The notes under the pieces were generated by a model. That model ran no database searches, was not told the origin of the DNA, and worked only from the letters and a program-made list of their open reading frames with translations. A stretch of 50,127 bases of DNA from an uncultured Clostridia bacterium. GTDB taxonomy: Bacteria; Bacillota; Clostridia; Tissierellales; Peptoniphilaceae. The translations under genes and the position numbers were made by a program. The stretch is taken from NCBI GenBank assembly GCA_947254025.1, contig CAMYBS010000008.1, positions 1 through 50,127 of the forward strand, in the 5' to 3' direction. Shown here one piece after another: positions 42,059 through 50,127 of the stretch (positions within the stretch are counted from its first letter, which is position 1; each line of letters opens with the position of its first letter).

Positions 42059-42227
42059 CTCACTATATACCACGCCTCTTATATATATGCAAGCGACCTA
42101 TTATATGCCTCGCTTACTATATATAGACAAACTTCTCACTATATACCATGCCTCTTATATATATGCAAGCGACCTATTATATGCCTCGCTTACTATATAT
42201 AGACAAACTTCTCACTATATACCATGC
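42059..42227. repeat. 76-bp tandem repeat with internal palindromes, non-coding
   Basis: Two full units (42059-42134 and 42135-42210) differ at one base in 76, and a partial third unit (42211-42227) follows. Each unit carries an imperfect palindrome of about 46 bp (42080-42125, 42156-42201): an AT run, AAGCGA, a 13-base centre, TCGCTT, an AT run. The unit length is not a multiple of three, so it is not a coding repeat. The gene-free stretch 41927-42319 also contains the murB promoter and two minus-strand terminators; nothing else was seen in it. Confidence 0.9.
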
Positions 42228-42277
42228 TTACTATGTATATGAAGCCTCGTCACATAGCAACACTTTGCACATAAAAA

Positions 42278-42301
42278 AAAGAGTCCCATAAGGGACTCTT
42301 T
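42278..42301 (-). terminator. terminator after the YfcC-like gene
   Basis: A ten-bp perfect stem (AAAGAGTCCC arm, ATAA loop on the plus strand) followed by a T-run on the minus strand. Confidence 0.9.
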
Positions 42302-42319
42302 CGTAATAGTAAACAATTT

Positions 42320-43774
42320 TTAGAAAATCATCATTGCAACAGTCAATACAATTATTGAGAATATTACTGTGAATATAAGAGGTTTCTTAACCCACTTATA
42401 CCAAGTACCTAATTCCATCTTTGAAATTTGTATTGCACCCATAACAACGCCTGATGTTGGTGTTACATAGTTTACAACACCTTCTGCAGCGCAGAATATT
42501 AATATCATAACTTCTGGTGAGTAACCAAGTTTAGCAGCTAATCCACCCATAACTGGGATAGATAGTGTTGCAAGACCTGATGTTGATGGTATGAAGAATG
42601 ATAGTGCGATGTAAACAACGTATGCAAATGGTACGAATAAGAATACTGGTAAACCAGATAGTGCTGTTGCTGATCTGTCTAGTATAAGAGCGTCAATGTG
42701 AGTTTGAGCCATTAGTACTGATGCAGCTCTTGCTACAACGATAACTAAAACTACTGACAATATGTCTTGAGCTCCAGCTATGAATGCATTAACCATTTCT
42801 TTTTCAGATAATCTTCCGATCCAACCAATAATGATTGATACTAGGAAGAATAATACTGAAATTTCTGGGAAGTACCATTCACCAAGTGGTGTGCCAGTTA
42901 ATACTGCTGACCAGCCTTCAAATGCTGTTACACCAAAGTCTGGCCAAGGTATTAATGAAATAATCATAATAATGAAAGTAATTGCGAATACAACAAGGAT
43001 AAATTTGTGTCTACCTGTAAATACTAATTCATCTTCACTCTTTGTAGTTCTGAACTCTTTGTCCATAACTTCTCTTTCTTGAAGTGATAGTATTGTTGAT
43101 CCTTTGTCTTTGTGTACTTTGCTAGCGTATTTTAATACGAAGTACATAGCTGTACCTAAAGCAACTGCCCAAAGGATAGCGCCTATTAATATAACAGTAC
43201 CTTTGTTACATTCAACTCCTGCACCGTTAAGTGCGTCCATAGCTACACCTGTAGCGAATGGGTTAACAGTTGAACCAAGTACGCCGGCACCTGCTCCAAG
43301 AAGAACAGTTGCTACAGCAACTAGTGTATCAAAGCCTGCAGCTACCATCGCAGTGATGATTAAAGGATATAGGGCAACAGTTTCTTCTGCCATACCGTAA
43401 GTTGATCCACCGATTGAGAATAGGATCATTAGTACAACGATAAGAGCCATTTCTCTACCCTTCATGTTCTTAACTAATCTGTGTATACCAGCTTCAAGAG
43501 CTCCTGTTTTGTTAACAACTGCTAGGAAACCACCGATAACTAATACGAAGATTGCTATGTCTATGGCGTCAACAAAGCCGTTGTAAAAACTCATTGCTAT
43601 GTCTGGTAATTTCGCTGCTGATACTTCAGTAACAGCTTCTTCAGCTCCCTTAGGAACTACAGGGGCAAATTGTGCTCCATTAAAAATCCATGATAAGATT
43701 GCAACAAATAGTATTATAAGGATAAGAATACTATAAGCACTTAATGAACGTTTCTTTTTTTGTTTTTCCATCAT
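42320..43774 (-). CDS. yfcC: YfcC/DcuC-family transporter
   Basis: The 484-residue protein is highly hydrophobic with about 12 helices. It has YfcC-family segments: AIDIAIFVLVIGGFLAVVNKTGA, SIGGSTYGMAEETVALYPL, GAGAGVLGSTVNPF and FFIPSTSGLATLSIPVMGGLA. Members of this clan carry dicarboxylates, basic amino acids or short peptides in exchange reactions; the substrate here is unknown. AAGGAGG precedes two successive ATGs; the first (43774) is used. It has a clear promoter and terminator. Its codons are enriched for T-ending forms compared with neighbours, which may mean strong expression. Confidence 0.9.
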   Translation of the reverse strand: MMEKQKKKRSLSAYSILILIILFVAILSWIFNGAQFAPVVPKGAEEAVTEVSAAKLPDIAMSFYNGFVDAIDIAIFVLVIGGFLAVVNKTGALEAGIHRLVKNMKGREMALIVVLMILFSIGGSTYGMAEETVALYPLIITAMVAAGFDTLVAVATVLLGAGAGVLGSTVNPFATGVAMDALNGAGVECNKGTVILIGAILWAVALGTAMYFVLKYASKVHKDKGSTILSLQEREVMDKEFRTTKSEDELVFTGRHKFILVVFAITFIIMIISLIPWPDFGVTAFEGWSAVLTGTPLGEWYFPEISVLFFLVSIIIGWIGRLSEKEMVNAFIAGAQDILSVVLVIVVARAASVLMAQTHIDALILDRSATALSGLPVFLFVPFAYVVYIALSFFIPSTSGLATLSIPVMGGLAAKLGYSPEVMILIFCAAEGVVNYVTPTSGVVMGAIQISKMELGTWYKWVKKPLIFTVIFSIIVLTVAMMIF

Positions 43775-43812
43775 TTTACCTCCTTAATGATTGTTTACTA
43801 TCCTTAATATTA

Positions 43813-43841
43813 ATTATACTACAACGTAACTATTTATGCAA
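43813..43841 (-). promoter_or_regulatory. promoter of the YfcC-like gene
   Basis: -35 TTGCAT (43836-43841) and -10 TATAAT (43813-43818) separated by 17 bases, about 40 bases upstream of the ATG. Confidence 0.8.
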
Positions 43842-43985
43842 CACTTTTTTATCCTATAGTGATAAATTTGTTATTATCTAATTTAGCTCTAATCAATTAT
43901 CGTTTATACTAATCATCATTTATAAGTATCTTTAGCAAGTACTCACTCATCATATTGGGTATCATATGTCTATTGGAGGTGCAAT

Positions 43986-44774
43986 ATGAAATTTAATAAT
44001 ATAAAGGCAGCGTTCTTTGATATGGATGGCACTATAGTAAGCTTCACTTCGCATACTATAAGTGAGAGGGACATAGCTGCGATTAATAAATTAAGAGAGA
44101 GAGGCGTTAAGGTCTTCATCTCCTCAGGTCGTGACGAGAGTAACATAAAGTTGGTCTTAGACAAGACTCTTGAGGTCGATGGTTATGTAGCGATGAATGG
44201 TAACCTTAACGTTGTTAATGACGAGGCGGTATCTAAGTACTTTATGCCATATGATGATGTTAAGTTTTTAGTAGATGCATCAGATAGGTTTGGCTTTGCC
44301 TTATCGCTCTTTACTGAAGAAGGCGTCTTCTTGAACAGAATCGATGATAGGGTTCACGCCGTGCATGACTATGTAGAGGTGCCTATGCCGAAGGTCATTG
44401 ACTTTAATAAGCTCGACTTAAGTAGAATCTTTCAAATGAATACCTACACTACTAGAGCCTTTGATGAGGAGCATCTTGTTCCCTATGTAAAGAACACTGT
44501 CTTTAAAAGGTGGAACGACGACTTTGCTGACATCAACAGCGCGTCTACATCGAAACTTCACGGTATACATGACATCATTAATAAGCTCGGCATCGATATA
44601 AAAGATACCATCAGTTTCGGTGACAGTGAAAATGACCTTGAGATGATAAAGGGTACTGGCGTCTCTGTCGCACTAGGTAATGCCATGGACATCATCAAAG
44701 ATGCTGCGACATATATAACAAAGGACTGCGACGAGTCAGGCGCTGCTCACTTCATTGAAAACTACATCTTATAA
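43986..44774 (+). CDS. HAD-superfamily phosphatase, Cof-like
   Basis: The 262-residue protein has HAD motif I FFDMDGT (Asp12, Asp14), motif II FISSGRDES, and motif IV GDSENDLEMIKGTGVSVALGNA. A type IIB cap lies between them. Cof-type enzymes dephosphorylate sugar phosphates or phosphorylated cofactors; specificity is not predictable. TTGGAGG precedes the ATG at 43986. No convincing promoter was found in the gap upstream. It is followed by a promoter for murJ. Confidence 0.92.
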   Translation: MKFNNIKAAFFDMDGTIVSFTSHTISERDIAAINKLRERGVKVFISSGRDESNIKLVLDKTLEVDGYVAMNGNLNVVNDEAVSKYFMPYDDVKFLVDASDRFGFALSLFTEEGVFLNRIDDRVHAVHDYVEVPMPKVIDFNKLDLSRIFQMNTYTTRAFDEEHLVPYVKNTVFKRWNDDFADINSASTSKLHGIHDIINKLGIDIKDTISFGDSENDLEMIKGTGVSVALGNAMDIIKDAATYITKDCDESGAAHFIENYIL

Positions 44775-44776
44775 GC

Positions 44777-44805
44777 TTGATTTTTTCTATGCTATGTGAT
44801 AAAAT
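44777..44805 (+). promoter_or_regulatory. promoter of murJ and the ABC exporter gene
   Basis: TTGATT (44777-44782) and extended -10 TGATAAAAT (TAAAAT at 44800-44805) with a 17-base spacer, between the HAD stop and murJ. Confidence 0.7.
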
Positions 44806-44838
44806 TCAAGAAGAATTTAAAATAAAAGAGGTTTATAG

Positions 44839-46389
44839 ATGTCAAACAAAAAAACTGTTATAAAATCATTGGCAATGATATCCGTCTTCACGCTTATAAG
44901 TAAGATCATGGGCTTCTTCAGAGAGACCATGATAGCGTCGAAGTATGGTGCCAATCTTGAAACTGATATGTACACTGCTGCAACAACTGCAGTTATCTTT
45001 TTAATAGGTGCACTAGGTAGTGGTCTTAACACAACACTAGTGCCTATCTTTTCAGAGGTAGAAGAAAAGGAAGGCAAACGTGGCAAGCTTAAGTTCATGA
45101 ACAAGATCATGAACATCATAGGTCTTATATCCATAGTCCTATGCGTTCTTGCATACATCTTTGCTCCTTTCATCACTAAGGCCATAGCTAAGGGCTTCAC
45201 AGGCGAAACTCTTGCCTACACAAGCTACCTTATGAAGATAGGTATACCTATCATACTTTTCTTGTCAATCACGTATATTTTCTCAAGCTTTTTACAATCC
45301 GAGAACGTTTTTGGTCCCTATGCCATCATGGGCATACCCTACAACTTAATCTACATCTTCTTCCTTATCTTCTTTGCAAGAAAAGGTAACATTGACCTAC
45401 TTATGTTCATAAGCGTTGTCGCAGCGTCTATGCAATTTCTTATACAGCTTCCTGCTGTTAAGCACAAAAGGTATAGATTCACACCTGACCTTGACTTCAA
45501 AGATCCATACGTACAGAAGATGTTTAAGCTTATCGTACCTATACTCATAGGATCGAGTGCATATCAAATCAACCTCGTTGTAGATAAAACTCTAGCCTCA
45601 GAGCTAGTAAGTGGATCCATCTCGGTACTAAACTATTCATCCAAGATATATCTTATGATTATATCCGTCTTTATTATGGCACTGACAACTGTTATCTTCC
45701 CTAAGCTATCGTCTTCCATGGTTAGAAACGAAAGCAAGGAAATCAGAAGCATAATCAGTGAAAGCGTTGACACAGTTGCGCTTATCACTCTACCTGCTAC
45801 CTTTGCCATAGTCTTTTTAAGCTACCCTATAGTCGAGATTTTATTCCAAAGGAATATGTTTAACGAAACAGCGACACTTATGACATCGGGTGCGCTAACA
45901 TTCTATATACTTGGACTCTTCTTTGCATCGCTTAGGATGATATTTGAGAAGGTCTTTTATTCAATGCAAAAAACGAAGATACCTATGATCAACGGTCTCA
46001 TAGCCGTTGCAGTTAACATAGGCTTCGACATCATACTAGTTAGGTTTATGCAGCACAGAGGCCTTGCCCTTGCGACATCCATCTCTTCACTAGTTTCGGC
46101 AACAACACTATACATCAGTTTGAAGAAGGTTTATCCAGACATCGAGATCAAAGATAATCTTATCTCGCTACTAAAGATACTCGCCTCTTCCATACTCATG
46201 GCGGTGACTATGTACTTACTTTTCACTCTTGGAGTAAAAGTTTTAGGCGAAAAGAAGATAGTGAAGTTCTTACTAATGGCTGTCACTGGATGCATCTCTC
46301 TAGGCATATACCTTGTATCACTTAAGGCTCTAAAAGTACACGCTTTAGACGCTGTATTAAACTTCAAAAGGAGGACTAATGAAAAATAA
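44839..46389 (+). CDS. murJ: lipid II flippase MurJ (MviN)
   Basis: MurJ moves lipid II across the membrane for wall synthesis. The 516-residue, about 14-helix protein has the family start ISVFTLISKIMGFFRETMIASKYGANLETD, then GSGLNTTLVPIFSE, IPIILFLSITYIFSSFLQ, and later LFFASLRMIFEKVFYSMQKTKIPM. AGAGG precedes the ATG. Its 3' end contains AGGAGG for the next gene, and the two overlap by 11 bases, so they are translationally coupled. Confidence 0.94.
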   Translation: MSNKKTVIKSLAMISVFTLISKIMGFFRETMIASKYGANLETDMYTAATTAVIFLIGALGSGLNTTLVPIFSEVEEKEGKRGKLKFMNKIMNIIGLISIVLCVLAYIFAPFITKAIAKGFTGETLAYTSYLMKIGIPIILFLSITYIFSSFLQSENVFGPYAIMGIPYNLIYIFFLIFFARKGNIDLLMFISVVAASMQFLIQLPAVKHKRYRFTPDLDFKDPYVQKMFKLIVPILIGSSAYQINLVVDKTLASELVSGSISVLNYSSKIYLMIISVFIMALTTVIFPKLSSSMVRNESKEIRSIISESVDTVALITLPATFAIVFLSYPIVEILFQRNMFNETATLMTSGALTFYILGLFFASLRMIFEKVFYSMQKTKIPMINGLIAVAVNIGFDIILVRFMQHRGLALATSISSLVSATTLYISLKKVYPDIEIKDNLISLLKILASSILMAVTMYLLFTLGVKVLGEKKIVKFLLMAVTGCISLGIYLVSLKALKVHALDAVLNFKRRTNEK

Positions 46390-48127
46390 AGAACTAATCA
46401 AACGCTTTTTACCCTACTTTAAAAAATATAGAAAAGTACTATTCCTAGACTTGTTCTGCGCTGTTCTAACAACAGTGTGTGAACTAGTCTTTCCTTTATT
46501 ATTAAGAAGCATCACTAACACTGCTTCGAAAGACATCTTACTCGTAACTAATGAGTATATATTAAAGGTTGTCTTTATATACTTTTCCCTACGTATAGTT
46601 GAGATAGTTGCGCAGTTCTACATGACTAAGGTCGGTCACATCATGGGCGCATACATAGAAAAGGATATGCGTAGCGACGCCTTTAATCATTTGCAGCACC
46701 TATCAGATAGTTTCTATAACAACACTAAGGTCGGACAAATCATGGCGAGAATTACCAATGACCTCTTCGACGTAACAGAGTTCGCGCACCATTGCCCAGA
46801 AGAGTTCCTTATAGCAGGAGTGAAGATATTCATCTCCTTCATCATCTTGGTAAGGATTAACGTCTTATTAACCGTAGTCATGTTTACCATGATACCGATT
46901 ATGATCTACGCATCAAGCTCGTACAATCACAAGATGCGCCGCGCCTTCAAAGAGCAAAGAGACCACATAGGCGACTTAAACTCTGGACTTGAAGACTCGC
47001 TGCTTGGCTCCAAGGTCGTTAAGTCCTTCGCCAATGAAGATGTCGAGGTAGAAAAGTTCGAGAAGGACAACGACAAGTTCCTTGAAATCAAAAAGAAGAG
47101 ATACACATACATGGCAGGCTTTGCGACAGTAAACAGAATATTCGACGCCATCATGTACACTATGATCATAGGTATAGGCGGCTTCTTAATCAAGGCTGGC
47201 AAGATATCCGCAGGAGATATGATAGCCTACGTTTTATTCGCAACAAGCCTTCTTACAACCATCAAAAGGATAGTCGACTTCATGGAGAACTTCAACGCCG
47301 GCATGACTGGCATAGAACGCTTCATCGAAATTATGGATACAGACGTGGACATCTTCGACAAGGAAGATGCAGTAGAATTAAAAGATGTTAAGGGACACAT
47401 CGAGTTCAAGGACGTAAGCTTTGCCTACCCTGACGACAAGAACAAAGTCCTATCAAATATCAACCTAACAGTTAATGAGGGTGAATCCGTTGCCATAGTA
47501 GGACCATCAGGCTCAGGTAAGACTACTTTAGTAAACCTTATACCGCGCTTCTACGATGTTACTAAGGGCGAGATACTAATCGATGGCAAGAACATCAAAG
47601 ACTTCACACTAAAGTCACTAAGACAAAACATCGGCTCAGTGCAACAAGAAGTCTACCTATTCAGCGGCACTATACTAGAGAACATCAAGTATGGTAAGAT
47701 AGACGCAAAGAAAGAAGAAGTCATCAACGCAGCAAAGCTTGCAGGCGCCTACGACTTCATCATGGAACTAAAGGACGGCTTCAATACCTACGTTGGTGAG
47801 CGTGGCGTTAAGCTATCAGGTGGACAAAAGCAAAGAATCGCCATCGCGAGAGTCTTCCTAAAGAATCCAAAAGTTCTTATACTTGATGAGGCAACATCTG
47901 CCCTTGACAACACTAGCGAAAGACTTATACAAGAGTCGCTTGAAAAGCTTTCACAAGGAAGAACAACCTTAACCATAGCACACAGACTATCGACTATAAA
48001 GAATGCAAAGAAGATCATAGTCCTTACAGACGACGGCATCAAAGAAAGTGGCACACACGACGAGCTTATGTCTAAGAAAGGTCTATACTACGAACTTTAT
48101 ACTGGCTCGCTTCTTGATCTTAAATAA
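46379..48127 (+). CDS. ABC exporter half-transporter (MsbA/LmrA-like)
   Basis: Six N-terminal membrane helices (about residues 20-300) are followed by an ATPase domain with Walker A GPSGSGKTT (Lys381), Q-loop IGSVQQEVYLFSGTI, signature LSGGQKQRIAIARV, Walker B VLILDEATSALD and switch His in TIAHRLSTI. The 582-residue length is typical of homodimeric lipid or multidrug exporters. AGGAGG within the end of murJ lies just before the ATG at 46379. Coupling to murJ suggests an envelope-related substrate, which is inference. Confidence 0.94.
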   Translation: MKNKELIKRFLPYFKKYRKVLFLDLFCAVLTTVCELVFPLLLRSITNTASKDILLVTNEYILKVVFIYFSLRIVEIVAQFYMTKVGHIMGAYIEKDMRSDAFNHLQHLSDSFYNNTKVGQIMARITNDLFDVTEFAHHCPEEFLIAGVKIFISFIILVRINVLLTVVMFTMIPIMIYASSSYNHKMRRAFKEQRDHIGDLNSGLEDSLLGSKVVKSFANEDVEVEKFEKDNDKFLEIKKKRYTYMAGFATVNRIFDAIMYTMIIGIGGFLIKAGKISAGDMIAYVLFATSLLTTIKRIVDFMENFNAGMTGIERFIEIMDTDVDIFDKEDAVELKDVKGHIEFKDVSFAYPDDKNKVLSNINLTVNEGESVAIVGPSGSGKTTLVNLIPRFYDVTKGEILIDGKNIKDFTLKSLRQNIGSVQQEVYLFSGTILENIKYGKIDAKKEEVINAAKLAGAYDFIMELKDGFNTYVGERGVKLSGGQKQRIAIARVFLKNPKVLILDEATSALDNTSERLIQESLEKLSQGRTTLTIAHRLSTIKNAKKIIVLTDDGIKESGTHDELMSKKGLYYELYTGSLLDLK

Positions 48128-48166
48128 TTTAACACTTTTGTAATCTCTTTTTATGCATTTCTATGT

Positions 48167-48172
48167 TATAAT
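48167..48172 (+). promoter_or_regulatory. extended -10 promoter of the SLH protein gene
   Basis: TGTTATAAT on the plus strand about 34 bases upstream of the ATG; no good -35 is present. Confidence 0.5.
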
Positions 48173-48205
48173 TAACTTAGTAATCATAGTAAAGGAGGAA
48201 AACAT

Positions 48206-49093
48206 ATGAAGAAAAGAATAATAAGTGCCCTACTTTTAATCGTAATTTTGCTTACAAGCACAGCCATGGCCATGGATATACCAAAATTAAAAGGACACTG
48301 GGCAAAGGATAAGATCGATACAGGCTTTATGGATAAATATTTTACAGAGCTTGCAAAAGAAAAGTACGCAAAGTTCGATCCGAACGCTCCGCTATCTGCC
48401 ATAGTTTTCGCCAAGGCACTTGAAGACCTCTCAAACGAGTACGGCTACTTCAAGGTCAATATATATGCTAACTCCGAAACACTTACGAGAGAAAAGATGA
48501 TCGACTACATCTTTGACGGTGTGAAGAACATAAAATTCGCACGTAATGACAATAAAGAGCTTGACTTCACAGACATCGAAGACATGGACAAGATCAGAAA
48601 AGAAAAGCTAAGCTACCTTGTAAACAAAGGCATCATATATGGTAACAAAAACAAGACATACGCACCAAAGAACAAGCTTAGTCAGGCAGAAGGCATACTA
48701 GTCGTGCAAAGGATATACGAGATCTTGAAGGCAAACGAGGGCGAGAAGAATGCAAAGAACCTTTCCTTCGAAGTGCAAAACATCTCAGAAGGCCTTAGCA
48801 ACAACGACCAAAACATCTACTACAAGAAAGTTGATGATCAAGTGCTTATCACCTTCACACTAAAGTTTCCTAGTCCTGGCTACGAAGTCGGAGTCGAAAA
48901 AGTATTGCTTAGTGAAGATAAGATAACGATATATCCACAAGTGCATGCACCCGGACCAAAGACCATCACCTTAGAAGTCATCGCATACAAGACAGTTACA
49001 CTTGCACTAAACGCAAGCGAAACAGGAGACGGACCATTTAGTATCAAAGTTATGGGTAATGATGACAACAATCTTGAAATTAATACTAGATAA
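48206..49093 (+). CDS. secreted SLH-domain protein with PrcB-like C-terminal domain
   Basis: A signal peptide (KKRIISALLLIVILLTSTAMA) leads a SLH-type region: KLKGHWAKDKIDTGFMDKYF, KFDPNAPLSAIVFAKALEDL, and YLVNKGIIYGNKNKTYAPKNKLSQAEGILVVQRIYE (residues about 24-175). SLH domains hold proteins on pyruvylated wall polymers. The C-terminal approximately 100 residues (LSNNDQNIYYKKVDDQ, then FPSPGYEVGVEKVLLSEDKITIYPQVHAPGP) resemble the PrcB protease-complex domain, a by-eye match. AAAGGAGG precedes the ATG. It has its own promoter and terminator. Confidence 0.8.
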   Translation: MKKRIISALLLIVILLTSTAMAMDIPKLKGHWAKDKIDTGFMDKYFTELAKEKYAKFDPNAPLSAIVFAKALEDLSNEYGYFKVNIYANSETLTREKMIDYIFDGVKNIKFARNDNKELDFTDIEDMDKIRKEKLSYLVNKGIIYGNKNKTYAPKNKLSQAEGILVVQRIYEILKANEGEKNAKNLSFEVQNISEGLSNNDQNIYYKKVDDQVLITFTLKFPSPGYEVGVEKVLLSEDKITIYPQVHAPGPKTITLEVIAYKTVTLALNASETGDGPFSIKVMGNDDNNLEINTR

Positions 49094-49100
49094 TAAAATT

Positions 49101-49130
49101 AAGCACTTCATTATTGATGAGGTGCTTTTT
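49101..49130 (+). terminator. terminator after the SLH protein gene
   Basis: An 11-bp stem with one G-T pair (AAGCACTTCAT/ATGAGGTGCTT), loop TATTG, followed by TTT on the plus strand (T tract through 49130). Confidence 0.85.
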
Positions 49131-49148
49131 CATGTCAAAACACAAAAT

Positions 49149-49202
49149 TTAAGAAATTCTTAAGATTTATTTAAGAAAAAATTAAGAATTGCCTTGTATA
49201 AT
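49149..49202 (+). promoter_or_regulatory. four TTAAGA boxes with 11-bp period before a TATAAT: likely OmpR/PhoB-type activator site
   Basis: TTAAGA starts at 49149, 49160, 49171 and 49182, exactly 11 bases apart, followed by TATAAT at 49197-49202. The last two boxes cover the place where a -35 would be; none is present. This is the layout of PhoB/PhoP-type direct repeats that recruit polymerase. The regulator is unknown. Confidence 0.7.
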
Positions 49203-49224
49203 GAGATTATGAAAGGATGATCTT

Positions 49225-50052
49225 ATGCGTTATATTGACCCCGATAGTAAAACATATAAAAGGAGAAGTGCTAAACGCAGCGGCAGAAGAAGAAAGAGAA
49301 GCAAAGCTAGAAGATTAGTCTTTTTCGTCGTTGTGCTTCTAGTCTTATACCTAGTCTTTGGAAGAAATATTTTAAAAAGAGCCTACAATAGACTCTACTC
49401 CTTTGTAGAAAGGTCGAGCCTTGCTAGACTCATAGTTCCTAGCCCATACACAACCATAAAGATGGATACAAATGAAAAGTACGCAGGACTTGGTCAAGAA
49501 AAAACTTCCGGCGATGGATATTTCACAAAGTTCACAACAGTGGATGCTAATAAAAAAACTTATATTGAGTATAAACAAAATATCGACCCGTGGAAGAATA
49601 ATGATTATTGGAACGGCAATATGGAAGACTACGGCTGCGGCATCACAGCTATGTCTATAGTATTATCTGGCTATGGTCAAAATCTTACGCCAGAAGACTT
49701 AAGAACAAAGTACTACCCTCGCCTTGATTACGCCAAGCTTTCAAAAGAGCTAAAGAGCTATGGCGTAGACAACACAGACTTTTATTTCGATGCAAAATCT
49801 TTATCAAGTGAGAGCATAATTAATCATCTTAAGACGAATAGACCTGTTATAGTATGCATATGGAATAAGCCTGAAGAGAATCGCTTCACAAGTAAGTCGC
49901 ACTACATGGTGCTCTTAGCAGCTACAGATGATGGCAAGGTCTACATCTCAAACCCCAACGGCGGCGAAAACGACTACAGAAGCTCAGGTTGGTACTACAT
50001 CGACGAGATACTGCCATACCTAGCCAAGGCGATGTACATCACATCTTATTAA
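49225..50052 (+). CDS. membrane-anchored C39-like cysteine peptidase
   Basis: A strongly basic N-terminus (RRSAKRSGRRRKRSKARR) precedes one membrane helix (about residues 31-47), so the C-terminal domain should lie outside the cell. That domain matches the peptidase C39-like family: nucleophile Cys138 in EDYGCGITAMSIVLSGYG, His226 in KSHYMVLLAA, and Asn/Asp in VYISNPNGG. The 275-residue length is typical of stand-alone members, some of which act on wall or secreted peptides. AAAGGATGA precedes the ATG at 49225. Transcription probably depends on the TTAAGA array just upstream. Confidence 0.86.
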   Translation: MRYIDPDSKTYKRRSAKRSGRRRKRSKARRLVFFVVVLLVLYLVFGRNILKRAYNRLYSFVERSSLARLIVPSPYTTIKMDTNEKYAGLGQEKTSGDGYFTKFTTVDANKKTYIEYKQNIDPWKNNDYWNGNMEDYGCGITAMSIVLSGYGQNLTPEDLRTKYYPRLDYAKLSKELKSYGVDNTDFYFDAKSLSSESIINHLKTNRPVIVCIWNKPEENRFTSKSHYMVLLAATDDGKVYISNPNGGENDYRSSGWYYIDEILPYLAKAMYITSY

Positions 50053-50073
50053 TACACAAAACACCCTATCAAT

Positions 50074-50127
50074 TGAACTGACCCCCAAAAGTTAGACCTA
50101 AAAACTAACTAAAGGAGGTCAGTTTTT
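50074..50127 (+). mobile_element. probable left end of an IS3-family element, cut by the window edge
   Basis: TGAACTGACCCCCAAAAG followed by TTAGAC resembles the terminal inverted repeat of IS3-family (IS150-like) elements, which begin with TG. It is followed by AAAGGAGG, suitable for the first transposase frame. The transposase and right end are out of view. Confidence 0.5.

Noticed and set aside
41957..42202. An 81-residue GTG-start frame with repeat-like peptide segments over the 76-bp repeat region
   Set aside because: It begins inside the murB promoter, has no ribosome binding site, and the 76-bp unit is not a multiple of three; the peptide pattern reflects the DNA repeat.
42059..42227. 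CRISPR array
   Set aside because: The units are nearly identical tandem copies with no variable spacers, and no cas gene is nearby.
1..50127. tRNA or rRNA genes
   Set aside because: No cloverleaf with GGTTCGA-type loop and CCA-compatible acceptor and no rRNA core segments were recognised by eye; a covariance search was not possible here.

Overview
The window reads as chromosomal DNA of a low-GC, anaerobic Gram-positive bacterium (Bacillota). Strong GGAGG-type ribosome binding sites, sigma-A-like promoters, AddAB, CdaA/CdaR, YvcK/RapZ, stalk/SLH/YcdB-type surface proteins, a NimA-like flavoprotein and a YfcC-type carrier suggest the Tissierellia/Peptoniphilaceae area. That placement is inferred from gene content only. 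No rRNA or tRNA gene was seen. Genes are dense, and most of the first 43 kb lies on the minus strand.

Layout. 1-1.9 kb: a truncated KtrB K+ transporter gene, then infC-rpmI-rplT with an attenuator leader and an ATT start on infC. 2-3.5 kb: a lone ABC exporter. 3.7-10.6 kb: one minus-strand operon FHA - FtsW/RodA - class B PBP - PepF - CdaA - CdaR, linking wall synthesis to c-di-AMP. 10.7-11.4 kb: recX and a GIY-YIG protein on the plus strand. 11.4-21.6 kb: minus strand, a small membrane protein, then an operon rluD-like - addB - addA - response regulator - histidine kinase - lipoprotein. 21.7-25.1 kb: an MltG-like anchor protein, an AlkD-like protein, a stalk-domain secreted protein, a NimA-like flavoprotein and a nitrilase-family hydrolase. 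25.2-27.6 kb: an AT-rich patch with a single-chain GmrSD-type (DUF262/DUF1524) type IV restriction protein and a DUF3784 protein. 27.6-29.3 kb: a nested-hairpin intergenic element abutting guaA. 29.5-31.5 kb: a secreted YcdB/SLH-like protein. 31.6-41.9 kb: a long minus-strand run murB - PHP - rapZ - yvcK - aroE - aroF - aroB - aroA - aroC - aroK - aroQ - M42 peptidase, holding all seven shikimate-pathway steps. 42.0-42.3 kb: a gene-free stretch with a 76-bp tandem repeat containing palindromes. 42.3-50.1 kb: YfcC carrier (minus), then plus-strand HAD phosphatase, MurJ, ABC exporter, SLH protein and a C39-like membrane peptidase whose promoter carries four TTAAGA boxes exactly 11 bp apart. The last ~54 bp look like the start of an IS3-family element.

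Themes. Much of the window serves the envelope: lipid II flipping (MurJ), UDP-MurNAc formation (MurB), polymerisation and crosslinking (FtsW/PBP), control of wall precursors (RapZ/YvcK), c-di-AMP (CdaA/CdaR) and several anchored or secreted proteins. The least explained items are the nested-hairpin element at 27.66-27.79 kb, the palindromic 76-bp repeats at 42.06-42.23 kb, the TTAAGA array at 49.15 kb, and the acidic/basic double-coding overlap between cdaA and cdaR. I did not find a convincing entirely new multi-gene system.
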